From: Planobispora rosea
Lineage (GTDB): Bacteria > Actinomycetota > Actinomycetes > Streptosporangiales > Streptosporangiaceae
Assembly: GCF_014648175.1 (NCBI RefSeq)
Contig: NZ_BMQP01000037.1
Coordinates: forward strand, 1-64,000
Direction: 5' to 3'
DNA: 64,000 nucleotides
Translations under genes and position numbers: made by a program
The notes under the pieces: generated by a model
Database searches by the model: none
Seen by the model: only the letters and a program-made list of their open reading frames with translations
What the model was told of the DNA's origin: nothing
Part shown: one piece after another, positions 16,020 to 25,761 of the stretch
Position numbering within the stretch: position 1 is the first letter of the stretch
Layout of the letters: each line of letters starts with the position of its first letter

Positions 16020-16166
16020 CGACGGGGATGCCTGAGTCCACAATAGCCGTACGGCCGCCGTCCCACGAGGAGACGACAGCCGTACGGCACACGACAGGCA
16101 CGGCCGCCGTATCGCCGGAGGGGACGGGCGCGCCGCCCTCCGGGGATCACCGGTCGAGTGGCCCGA

Positions 16167-18602
<2,436 letters not shown>

Positions 18603-18739
18603 GATCTCTTCCCCTTGTGATGGACGCCCCAAAGCTACCGCGTGGCGGGGGAGCGGAAGGGGTGGTGCCGCCAGGCATGTGGACGACTCCGGGGAATCGC
18701 CCCCTGCGGATCGTCCGATCGCGACGGCCCCGGTCCCCG

Positions 18740-20461
18740 TCACGGCAGGGGGAGCGGCTCCGGGAACGCCGGGGAGAGGCGGGTCCACTCGACGGTGGCC
18801 GCGGCGGCGTTGCCGCCCGGGGTGCCGGTCACCCAGTGGGTGAGCTGCGGCCGTTCCCTGCTGTCCTGGACCACCCAGGCGGCCCCGGTGTCCGTACCGT
18901 CGCGGAACAGACGGGCGACGCCGGAGCTGTCGACGGTCACCCGCCAGGTCGCGATCCGCCCTGCGCCGTCCAGGGCGTGGACCCGCTCCCAGACCGGCGA
19001 GCCCTTGCGCATGCTCCAGACCCCGCCGCGCTGTACGGCCAGCATCAGCCGCCGGGCGCCGTTGGCCACCTTCGCGCCCAGGCAGACTCCGTCGCCGGTC
19101 CGGGGGTCCAGCGCGCTGTCGTCGTCGACCCGGCCCCGGAACTCCAGGGTGAAGTCGCACCCCCGCCGCACGTCGAGGGCGCGGGTGGCCCCGCTGGCCC
19201 GGGTGCCGCCGCTGCGCAGGACGAACCCGCCGCCGGGGGCCCGCCGCGCGCCGCCGTACAGCTCCCAGTCCCCGGCGAACAGGTCGCCGGGGAACTCCCG
19301 GGTGATGTCGAGCTCGGCCACCTTGATGTTGATCTGGTTGTGCTCCCAGACGACGAAGAACCTCCCCGGCTCGTACTCGTCGGCGCTGGGATAGACGTCC
19401 CACCCGCGTGCCGCCCCCCGGGTCAGCCGCCTTCCGTCGGCGAGGAGCCGCCCCGGCCCCCACGGTTCCCCGGGCCGCCGCACCTTGTAGTGGAGCACCT
19501 CGCGGTACTGGTCGGGCCTGCTCTCCGCCGGACCGGTGAACGGCCCGGCCAGCGTGTTGTAGATCGCCAGATGACGGCCCCCGGAGTCGCGGGTGAAGAA
19601 CGTCTTGACGTAGTAGTTGGGCAGGTCCTCGTCCAGCGTGAGGCGTGACCAGGTCAGGCCCCCGTCGGTGCTGGTGGCGGTGGCGCAGTGGGCGGCGCTG
19701 ACCCGGTAGCGGGCGTCGCGCTCGGCCGCCGAGGCGCCGCCGCGCAGGTCCAGCGTGCGGGTGACCATGACCAGCGCGCCCGGGTCGTCATAGGAGATCG
19801 CGATCTGCGGCTCCTCCACCGCCACGCCGGGCGGGTTCTCCGCGAGCGCCCCCGGGGTCCAGGTCCTCAGGTCCGCCGAGCGCAGCACACCCGCCCGCGT
19901 GGTCCCGCCCGCGTGCCGCCAGTACGGCACCAGCCAGTGCCCGCCGTACCGCAGCGGCCTGCCCGCCACGACCACGCCCCGGCCGTTGTCCGGCACCTCC
20001 ACCGTGATCGGGAAGTCGGTCCAGGTACGGCCCGCGTCGGTGCTCCGCCTGGCCGTCATCGCGGTCGGGAAGCCGTCCACCCGGCCCTCGCGATCCCGGT
20101 CGCGCTCGACGTCGATCAGCCCGAGCAGCGCGTACAGGACGCCGTCGTCGTTGAGGAACATCACGTAGTGGTAGCGGTGCGCGGCGGTCGCCGCGGCCAG
20201 CGTGCCGACCGTCCAGGTCCGCCCGGCGTCGCCCGACCGGGCGTACATGATCGATCCCTGGTCCTTCGGGGACGGGTCACGGCTGTCGCGCACCCCGGCC
20301 CGCCAGCCGACCACCAGCCGCCGGGAGTCCAACGCGACGATGTCGGGAACGCGGTTCCCCTCGTGGGCGAGCTCCCCTCCGGGAGTCCTGTCGGCCTTCC
20401 CGTAGACGGTGACGGGGGCGCCGACGTGCGTTCCGACGATGTCGATCTCCGGCCAGGACAT
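18740..20461 (-). CDS. Sialidase-like BNR-repeat protein
   Basis: A 573-residue protein whose first 390 residues form a six-bladed sialidase-type propeller: Asp boxes are seen as SGDAGRTWTV, STDAGRTWTD and STDGGLTWSR, with a VPDIVAL segment preceded by GNR in the place of the first catalytic Arg (RIP motif). Residues about 400-570 look like a concanavalin/LamG-type beta-sandwich (FTLEFRGRVDDDSALD, WRVTVDSSGVARLFRDG). There is no signal peptide at the ATG at 20461, so the protein is either cytoplasmic or the true start lies elsewhere. It could be an exo-alpha-sialidase or a related glycosidase. I cannot confirm all catalytic residues. It stands alone. Confidence 0.7.
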   Translation of the reverse strand: MSWPEIDIVGTHVGAPVTVYGKADRTPGGELAHEGNRVPDIVALDSRRLVVGWRAGVRDSRDPSPKDQGSIMYARSGDAGRTWTVGTLAAATAAHRYHYVMFLNDDGVLYALLGLIDVERDRDREGRVDGFPTAMTARRSTDAGRTWTDFPITVEVPDNGRGVVVAGRPLRYGGHWLVPYWRHAGGTTRAGVLRSADLRTWTPGALAENPPGVAVEEPQIAISYDDPGALVMVTRTLDLRGGASAAERDARYRVSAAHCATATSTDGGLTWSRLTLDEDLPNYYVKTFFTRDSGGRHLAIYNTLAGPFTGPAESRPDQYREVLHYKVRRPGEPWGPGRLLADGRRLTRGAARGWDVYPSADEYEPGRFFVVWEHNQINIKVAELDITREFPGDLFAGDWELYGGARRAPGGGFVLRSGGTRASGATRALDVRRGCDFTLEFRGRVDDDSALDPRTGDGVCLGAKVANGARRLMLAVQRGGVWSMRKGSPVWERVHALDGAGRIATWRVTVDSSGVARLFRDGTDTGAAWVVQDSRERPQLTHWVTGTPGGNAAAATVEWTRLSPAFPEPLPLP

Positions 20462-20560
20462 GGATCACAGCGAACAGGCGAGAGGTGACCGGAGGGTTGC
20501 CGGAAGGTGACATCCCGCCCCTGATCACCTCGGCGCCGCCGCCCGGGACGGGCGGCCCGG

Positions 20561-20917
20561 TCACTCCAGGAGGGCGGCCAGCCGTTTGGGAGCGACGGCC
20601 CGGTAGGCCTCGGTGACGATCTCGGCGATCTCGGCCCAGTCCTGGGGGACGTCGAGATAGACGCCGAGCCAGCCGCGGTGCCCGACGTACGGCGGGCGGA
20701 AGAAGCGCTCGGGCGCCTCGGCGACCATGGCCTCCTGGACGCCGGGCGGGGCGGCGCACCAGAAGGCGAGCCGGTCGTCGTGATGGTGGTCGGCGTACAT
20801 CACGAACGTCTTCCGGTCGCGGATGAACCAGGTCGGCTCGCCGTGGCTGAGCCGTTCGGTGGTCTCGGGGAGCGCCAGGCAGAGCCGCCGCAGTGACTCC
20901 AGCGGATCATCGGTCAT
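20561..20917 (-). CDS. MmcQ/YjbR-family protein
   Basis: A 118-residue protein of the YjbR fold (CyaY-like, double-wing DNA-binding-like). Typical pieces are LRRLCLALPETTERLSHGEP, TWFIRDRKTFVMYAD, and PYVGHRGWLGVYLD. A -10 element lies 6 bases before the ATG at 20917, so it is probably leaderless. A distant paralog is at 38661-39020. The biochemical role of the family is not established. Confidence 0.85.
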   Translation of the reverse strand: MTDDPLESLRRLCLALPETTERLSHGEPTWFIRDRKTFVMYADHHHDDRLAFWCAAPPGVQEAMVAEAPERFFRPPYVGHRGWLGVYLDVPQDWAEIAEIVTEAYRAVAPKRLAALLE

Positions 20918-20923
20918 GGTCCG

Positions 20924-20929
20924 ACGATA
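20924..20929 (-). promoter_or_regulatory. -10 element for the 20561-20917 gene
   Basis: TATCGT on the minus strand ends 6 bases before the ATG at 20917; no ribosome site is present. Confidence 0.45.
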
Positions 20930-20972
20930 CGCCCGTCGTGCCGGCCCGCGCCGGTCACAGGGGGAGCACCGG

Positions 20973-21314
20973 TTACAGGGGAGCACCGCCGAACCCGATC
21001 TCGTTCCCTTCGGGATCGCGATAGATGACCTTGCGCACGCCGTTGGAGTATGTCTCGCGTTCCACGGGCTCGATTCCCCGCTCGGCGATCCGCGCCACAC
21101 GCGTGTCGAAGTCGTCGACGAAAACCGTGTGCATGGCGTGACCGGCCCGCTCGGGCCGCCGCTCGACGTATACGGACCGGTGTTCCGCGAGTTCCCACAC
21201 GGCCTCCGTGTCGCTTGCGACGAACGTCGGCGGGGCGCCCAGCAGCTGTTCGTACCACTTCAGGGCCGCCGCGTAGTCGGTTACCGGAATTCCTGCGAAC
21301 AACTCCAGGGTCAT
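20973..21314 (-). CDS. VOC/glyoxalase-fold protein
   Basis: A 113-residue single-module vicinal-oxygen-chelate protein (LFAGIPVTDYAAALKWYEQL, AVWELAEHRSVYVERR, ending VIYRDPEGNEIGFGG). The two beta-alpha-beta-beta-beta repeats are complete, so it would act as a dimer. Members may be lyases, dioxygenases or drug-binding immunity proteins; the sequence does not decide. The start is fixed by TAGAAT six bases before the ATG. Confidence 0.85.
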   Translation of the reverse strand: MTLELFAGIPVTDYAAALKWYEQLLGAPPTFVASDTEAVWELAEHRSVYVERRPERAGHAMHTVFVDDFDTRVARIAERGIEPVERETYSNGVRKVIYRDPEGNEIGFGGAPL

Positions 21315-21320
21315 ACGCCG

Positions 21321-21326
21321 ATTCTA
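21321..21326 (-). promoter_or_regulatory. -10 element for the VOC gene
   Basis: TAGAAT on the minus strand ends 6 bases before the ATG at 21314; no ribosome site is present. Confidence 0.5.
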
Positions 21327-21423
21327 TGGATCTCTTCCGGATCGTGAGCTGCGGGACCGCGCCCACTCCGCCGGATACGCCCGGTCCGGCGGGCGGCCGG
21401 CGGGCCGCAGCCGGTGCGGGGAC

Positions 21424-22515
21424 TCAGGCGCAGCAACCGCAGCAGTCGCAGTCACAGCAGCTGCAGCAGTCGGCGTCACGCAGGTAGCAGCGCTCGCTGC
21501 GCGGCAGACCCCTGCGCCTGCTCCACCGGGGCCGCCACATTCCGCAGGTGAAGAAGGTCGCCACCCCGGCTGCCGACTTGCGGATCCATCCCGGCCGCTC
21601 GTAGGAGGCATCCGCGGGATGGTCGCGGAAGGCGCGCTCGACCGCCCGCCGTACCTCGGTTCCGAGGAGCACCTCCACCAGGTGACGCTCCTGGAGCTCC
21701 ATATCCCGCAACGCCAGGGTGAGGCCGTGTACGGCGTCGTCGCAGAGCCGCCGCGCCTCCCGCCTGGTGGCGCCCGTGGCGGTCAGCGGGTTGAACCGGC
21801 CCCGCGCGTCGTCGTCTTCCTGGTCCTCGACCGCGTCGAGCAGGTGGGCGATCCGGCCGAAGAACCTGCCCGCCTCGGCCAGGGCGTCGGCGTTGCCGGG
21901 CCGCCCGGCGAGCACCGCCGTGTGGGCGAACGCCGCGGCGACGGCGTCCTCCGCCGGGCGGGTCAGGTCGAGGAGCGTGATCGGCCGGGCTCCGGAACCG
22001 CCGGAACCGCCGGAACCGCCGGGCCCGGACGGGGAGGCGGCCCGGCGCTCCAGGTCGAGCTGCCGGTCCACGGTGGAGGCCAGGACGGCGGTGTCGAACC
22101 CGACCCCCGCCCCCAGCCGCGCCCCACTGGCCTCCCAGCGGGCCGCCAGCCTCATCCGGGCCGGTCCGGTCCCGGCGGCGACGTCGCCGTCCACCACCTG
22201 ATCGCGGATCCGGCCCGCGGCGAGCACCAGCGAGACCGCGGCCGCGAGCTGCGCCCCCTGGGCCCGGGCGTCCACCACGTCGGCGGAGCGGAACCCGCGC
22301 AGCGCGCAGGGGCCCGCGGTCCGGTGCGGGGAGGCGGACGGCAGCTGGGCCTCGGCGAGGACCGAGATGATCAGGGTGTCGTAGTTGGTGGCCAGTCGCC
22401 CTCCGTGTCCCTGCCCGTCCCGCAACGTCAGGCACAGCCCGCACAGGTGCGCCCGCCACGCCCGGTGGAGGGACGGGCACCCGTGCTCACCGCACGGGCG
22501 GATGATTCCGAACAC
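21424..22515 (-). CDS. DUF5685-family protein with Cys-rich tail
   Basis: A 363-residue protein. The N-terminus MFGIIRPCGEHGC and the nearby HLCGLCLTLRDGQG provide a CxxC-rich set, followed by an all-helical body (ATNYDTLIISVLAEAQLP, DRQLDLERRAASP, RFFGRIAHLLDAVEDQEDDD). This architecture matches the actinomycete DUF5685 family of unknown function; the NYDTL and AVEDQEDD motifs resemble metal or diphosphate sites of helical enzymes, but I cannot assign a reaction. The last 18 residues, RDADCCSCCDCDCCGCCA, contain ten cysteines and suggest metal binding. A GGSGGSGGSG spacer of three repeats lies in the middle. It is a single gene next to the tRNA unit. Confidence 0.75.
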   Translation of the reverse strand: MFGIIRPCGEHGCPSLHRAWRAHLCGLCLTLRDGQGHGGRLATNYDTLIISVLAEAQLPSASPHRTAGPCALRGFRSADVVDARAQGAQLAAAVSLVLAAGRIRDQVVDGDVAAGTGPARMRLAARWEASGARLGAGVGFDTAVLASTVDRQLDLERRAASPSGPGGSGGSGGSGARPITLLDLTRPAEDAVAAAFAHTAVLAGRPGNADALAEAGRFFGRIAHLLDAVEDQEDDDARGRFNPLTATGATRREARRLCDDAVHGLTLALRDMELQERHLVEVLLGTEVRRAVERAFRDHPADASYERPGWIRKSAAGVATFFTCGMWRPRWSRRRGLPRSERCYLRDADCCSCCDCDCCGCCA

Positions 22516-22694
22516 GCGACCTCACAGCTCAATGGAGCGATCCATCACATAACGAGGGAATGGTAGGGGTAAAACCAGTCCCTTCGGTATGGCCGCGTCT
22601 CGGGAATGACCGCCGCCACGAGGCCGAGGGCGTGGAGCCCCAGGTCGCGGTCGTGGAGTCCTGGATCCCGTGTGGAGTCCCGGACCAGGAAGGG

Positions 22695-22770
22695 TGGTGC
22701 CTCCGGCTGGATTCGAACCAGCGTCCTCCTGCTCCGCAAGCAGGCGCGCTCTCCGCTGCGCCACGAAGGC
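22695..22770 (-). tRNA. tRNA-Arg (anticodon GCG), CCA encoded
   Basis: A complete cloverleaf reads on the minus strand: acceptor GCCTTCG/CGGAGGC (one G-T pair), U8, D stem GCGC/GCGC with A14 and A21, anticodon stem CCTGC/GCAGG around the loop TTGCGGA, a 5-base variable loop, T stem GCTGG/CCAGC with TTCGAAT, A73 and an encoded CCA. The anticodon GCG would read the Arg codons CGC and CGU. It lies 32 bases downstream of tRNA-Met and is probably co-transcribed. Confidence 0.85.
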
Positions 22771-22802
22771 CGGAATTCTTCGATGAAATAATGGAGAATC
22801 CG

Positions 22803-22875
22803 TGGCGGGTGTGGGAATCGAACCCACCTGGGGTGGCTTATGAAACCACCGGGCACGCCAGCGCCCCCACCCGCC
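22803..22875 (-). tRNA. tRNA-Met (anticodon CAT), atypical core
   Basis: A cloverleaf on the minus strand: acceptor GGCGGGT/ACCCGCC, D stem GGGC/GCCC, anticodon stem GTGGT/GCCAC around TTCATAA, T stem GTGGG/CCCAC with TTCGATT, A73, no encoded CCA. The first pair is G-C and there are no three G-C pairs in the anticodon stem, so it is not an initiator; it may be elongator Met or a lysidine-modified Ile tRNA. Position 8 is G, position 14 is G and position 21 is T, so the universal U8-A14 tertiary pair is missing. Confidence 0.75.
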
Positions 22876-22886
22876 GGGAATGCGAA

Positions 22887-22918
22887 GAGCCGCCCCGGGA
22901 ACATGTCCGGGACGGCTC
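22887..22918 (-). terminator. Strong hairpin between the leader ORF and the tRNA genes
   Basis: A 12-bp stem (22887-22898 with 22907-22918, one G-T pair, 8-base loop), very GC-rich. On the minus strand it lies 20 bases after the stop of the 15-codon mini-ORF and 11 bases before the first base of tRNA-Met. A terminator in front of tRNA genes suggests attenuation. The downstream U-run is weak, as usual in this group. Confidence 0.6.
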
Positions 22919-22938
22919 GCATGGGACGTCGCCAATCG

Positions 22939-22986
22939 TCACATGCGAACCTGCCCGGCCATGCTCATTCGGCGTCGGATACGCAT
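22939..22986 (-). CDS. 15-residue Met/Arg-rich leader-type ORF
   Basis: The mini-ORF encodes MRIRRRMSMAGQVRM: five Arg (codons CGT, CGA, CGC, CGA, CGC) and four Met in 15 residues. A strong ribosome site (GAAAGGAAAAAG) ends 1-2 bases before the ATG region at 22986, with the GGA core 7-8 bases upstream. It is followed by a terminator-type hairpin (22887-22918) and then by tRNA-Met and tRNA-Arg genes on the same strand. The match between residues enriched in the peptide and the tRNAs encoded downstream is the hallmark of a translational sensor, although no such control of tRNA genes is known to me. Translation has not been shown. Confidence 0.45.
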   Translation of the reverse strand: MRIRRRMSMAGQVRM

Positions 22987-23020
22987 TCTTTTTCCTTTCG
23001 GCGGTTCCTGTGAATCAATT

Positions 23021-23050
23021 GTGTTGTTCCGGGACGGCCCGGCGCAACAC
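23021..23050 (-). terminator. Terminator after the GNAT gene
   Basis: GTGTTG..CCGGG (23021-23033) pairs with CCCGG..CAACAC (23038-23050), a two-part stem with a small internal loop, 18 bases beyond the stop of the acetyltransferase gene on the minus strand. It may act on either strand. Confidence 0.55.
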
Positions 23051-23068
23051 GTTTTACCGGCGGCTGTC

Positions 23069-23596
23069 TCAGCCGGCCAGCTCGCCTTCCAGCATGGTCA
23101 TGAGAACCATGTCGTGCCATTTCCCGTCGCGGCGGAACGCGTCGCGCTGCCTGCCGTCCTGGGTGAAGCCGACCTTCTCGTAGACCCGGATCGCCGCGGT
23201 GTTCTCGGCGACGACCCAGAGCGCGATCGAGTGCAGCCGCATCTTGTCGAAGCCGTACCGGCAGATCTCCCGGGTGGCGTCGGTGCCGTAGCCCTTGCCC
23301 CAGCAGTCCTTCTCGCCGATGTAGATGTCGAGCTCGGCGTTGCCGATCTCCGGTTCGGCGTCCCGCAGGCGTACGAGCCCGATCAGCCGCCCCCCGTCGA
23401 GGGTCTCGATCCCGAGGAGCACGTCGTCGTACGAATTCCGCCCGCGGTTCTCGACGCGCTCGACGGTCTGGGCGAGTGAACTCGGATATCCCTCGTCCAT
23501 CCAGCGCATGACGTCGGGATCGCTGTTCCATCGCCACAGCGCCTCGGCGTCGGACGGTTCCATGGGACGCAGCCGCACGAGCTTTCCGGTCGGCAC
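23069..23596 (-). CDS. RimJ/RimL-type GNAT N-acetyltransferase
   Basis: A 175-residue GNAT protein of the RimJ/RimL group. KLVRLRPMEPSDAEALWRWN opens the fold, YIGEKDCWGKGYGTDATREI is the acetyl-CoA-binding segment (motif A), and VVAENTAAIRVYEKVGF is the usual late motif. It transfers acetyl groups to an amine, either of a protein N-terminus or a small molecule; the acceptor cannot be read from the sequence. Single gene, ending in a hairpin. Confidence 0.9.
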   Translation of the reverse strand: MPTGKLVRLRPMEPSDAEALWRWNSDPDVMRWMDEGYPSSLAQTVERVENRGRNSYDDVLLGIETLDGGRLIGLVRLRDAEPEIGNAELDIYIGEKDCWGKGYGTDATREICRYGFDKMRLHSIALWVVAENTAAIRVYEKVGFTQDGRQRDAFRRDGKWHDMVLMTMLEGELAG

Positions 23597-23695
23597 CGGC
23601 GCACTCCGATCGATCGGATATGAGAGACACAGCGATACCTACCAGGCGCCGTTCTCGTGATTCAACCGGATTAACGGCGTCCCGGCGCACTCGTC

Positions 23696-24235
23696 TCACC
23701 GTTGCGCGATCGTGCGTTCACCTTCCCCGGCCGGCTCCTCGAAGCCGGCCAGATAACGCTGCAGAAGGTCCTCGGACACCGTGACGCAGTTCGCTCCCTC
23801 CAGCGCGTTGCGTACGGCGAGCCGCCGGCGCAACGTTTCCGGGTCCGCCTTGAGGTAGACGAGCTCCCACCGGTAGCCGTGATCTTCGATCAAGGCCTTG
23901 TACCGGTCACGCTTCGCACGCTGCCAGAAGCTGTAGTCCAAGACCACCGACCGGCCCGCTCGCATCAACCGCACCAATTCGTGCCACAGCATCTCCTCGG
24001 TGGCGGCTTTGTGCTCCTCGTACTCCTGCGGATCGAAGAGCGCGCCATCGCGCCCGAACCGCTCCCAGATCGATTCATCGATCGACAGCCGGACGTAGCC
24101 GCGTCGTTCCAGAGCCTGCGCATAGGTTGTCTTGCCAGAACCGGCGATGCCGCACATCAACACGACAGAGCGTCCGGGTTCGTCTCCCGGGCCGGTGACG
24201 TGGTCGGCTTCGGTAGTGCTCACAACACCGTCCAT
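23696..24235 (-). CDS. P-loop ATP-dependent kinase-like protein (AAA_33)
   Basis: A 179-residue protein with Walker A GIAGSGKTTYAQALE near residue 30, SIDESIWERFGRDG, and the lid region DPETLRRRLAVRNALEGANC. This is the small kinase type (zeta-toxin/AAA_33/shikimate-kinase-like) that phosphorylates a small molecule or a tRNA end; the substrate is unknown. VVLDYSFWQRAKRDRYKAL is a typical Walker B-like and substrate strand. A TAGTGT box 7 bases before ATG 24235 indicates leaderless transcription. Confidence 0.82.
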   Translation of the reverse strand: MDGVVSTTEADHVTGPGDEPGRSVVLMCGIAGSGKTTYAQALERRGYVRLSIDESIWERFGRDGALFDPQEYEEHKAATEEMLWHELVRLMRAGRSVVLDYSFWQRAKRDRYKALIEDHGYRWELVYLKADPETLRRRLAVRNALEGANCVTVSEDLLQRYLAGFEEPAGEGERTIAQR

Positions 24236-24242
24236 GGGCAGG

Positions 24243-24248
24243 ACACTA
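24243..24248 (-). promoter_or_regulatory. -10 element for the P-loop kinase gene
   Basis: TAGTGT on the minus strand ends 7 bases before ATG 24235; no ribosome site is present. Confidence 0.5.
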
Positions 24249-24280
24249 TCGACGTGCCGGCCCGGGGTGCGGTGGCACGG

Positions 24281-25687
24281 TTACCAGGCCGGCGCGTGAT
24301 CGCTCAGAACACCGCCGAAGCCGGAGGCGCCCGAAGCCGGAGCCAGCCTGTCGAGGGTCTCCAGCGTGTCCAGGTCGTACAGGGTGACGGCACCGACACC
24401 GGCGTGGCCGGGGGCTCCGACGACGAGCTTGAGGCTGTCGGTGATCGTGACGGTGGCGCCGAAACGGTCGCCCGGGTGACCGTCCGGCGCGGTGAGCACC
24501 GTCGCCGGCCGGGCGCGCGGGCTCACCAAACCCACGCTGACGGCTCCACGGCCGTCACCCGCCTGCGGCATGCCGACGACGGCCCGCCCGTCGGCCATGG
24601 CCACGGCGGTTCCGAAGTGGACGCCCGGCTGAGGGGAGAGCAGCGTGTCGGACACCTCCAGTGGCCGGTGTCCGTGGGTCGTGATGACGTCGACGGCGTC
24701 CACGCCGGGGGCGCCGACCAGGAGGTGACTCTCCTCGTCGAGGTTGCCGGCCGCGAGCGCGTAGCCGTATCGGGCGCCCGGTACGGCGCCCTGCGCATAG
24801 GTGTACTTGCGGCTGCGCCGAGCATCGGTCAGCGGGTCGATGAGCAGGGTCATCGCACCCGCGGATTTGACCCCGGGGCCGTTCCCCGCCCCGGCGCCGT
24901 TCCCCGCCCCGGCGCCGTCGGTGTTCTCGTCCGGCGCGCCGACCGCGAGGGCGATACCGGGGCGCTCGGGGAACCGCCCTGCGGCCAGGGACCAGCCGAA
25001 GTGGTCGCCGGGCTCGCTGCTGCCGACCACTCCCGGACTGTTCTGGCTGATTCGCTGGGATTCGCCGGGTGTGCGGCCGGTGAAAGCGTACACGTAGACC
25101 GCTCCGGAGGCGGGCGCACCGGGATCGCCGTCGTACGGCGCGCCGACGGCGAGGATGTTGCGGTACGCCGTCAGGGAGCGCCCGAAGGCGCTGCCGCCGC
25201 GGCCGGATGGAGGGCGCAGGATCCGGGTCGGCGTGCTCCCGTGTTTCTCACCCCAGATGATCATTACTGTGCCGTCGGTGAGCCCGGTCACGACATCCGA
25301 ACACCTGTCATGGTCGAGGTCGGCCATGAGGAGGGAGACGGGCTGGGCCGGGGTGGCGATCCGGGACCGCCGGACGCCGAGCAGCCAGATCGAGTGCGCG
25401 TCTCCGGCCGGCGTGTTGCGCCAATCACACCCGGCGGTCGACGAGTCCGCCGTGATCCGGTGAAGCGGTGCCGGCGTGGCGGCGGCCGGGAGGGCGGTGG
25501 GGCGGCCGGAGACCGGCTGCGGGACCGCGGGGGCGCGCAGCAGGAAGATCCCGGCGAGGACCAGGCCGGCTGCGATCGTCGCGGCGAGCCACAGTCGGGG
25601 TCCGCGCCGCCGGCGTGTCGGGATCACGGTGGGGGCGTCGTTGATATCTATGCGCGTAAGACGCCGATGTCGGCGAAACGGTTCCAT
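24281..25687 (-). CDS. Membrane-anchored FG-GAP (integrin-alpha-like) propeller protein
   Basis: A 468-residue protein: a short basic cytoplasmic N-terminus (about 1-32), one membrane segment (LWLAATIAAGLVLAGIFLL), a Pro/Ala-rich stalk, then seven FG-GAP-type blades outside the cell (SLLMADLDHDRCSDVVTGLT, SAFGRSLTAYRNILAVGAPY, DHFGWSLAAGRFPERPGIAL, ARYGYALAAGNLDEESHLLV, VHFGTAVAMADGRAVVGMPQ, DRFGATVTITDSLKLVVGAP). The DxDxDxxxD-like loops may bind calcium. A GAGAGNGAGAGNG repeat lies in one loop. The type II topology resembles anti-sigma-factor-like or surface adhesion proteins; function unknown. ATG 25687 is chosen because it opens the basic segment. Confidence 0.8.
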   Translation of the reverse strand: MEPFRRHRRLTRIDINDAPTVIPTRRRRGPRLWLAATIAAGLVLAGIFLLRAPAVPQPVSGRPTALPAAATPAPLHRITADSSTAGCDWRNTPAGDAHSIWLLGVRRSRIATPAQPVSLLMADLDHDRCSDVVTGLTDGTVMIIWGEKHGSTPTRILRPPSGRGGSAFGRSLTAYRNILAVGAPYDGDPGAPASGAVYVYAFTGRTPGESQRISQNSPGVVGSSEPGDHFGWSLAAGRFPERPGIALAVGAPDENTDGAGAGNGAGAGNGPGVKSAGAMTLLIDPLTDARRSRKYTYAQGAVPGARYGYALAAGNLDEESHLLVGAPGVDAVDVITTHGHRPLEVSDTLLSPQPGVHFGTAVAMADGRAVVGMPQAGDGRGAVSVGLVSPRARPATVLTAPDGHPGDRFGATVTITDSLKLVVGAPGHAGVGAVTLYDLDTLETLDRLAPASGASGFGGVLSDHAPAW

Positions 25688-25761
25688 GGTCGCCTCGTGC
25701 CGACGCCCGCAGGCTTCGGTGATCTCACAGCCGGGCGCGCGCGGAACTCCTGGACGGGCAC

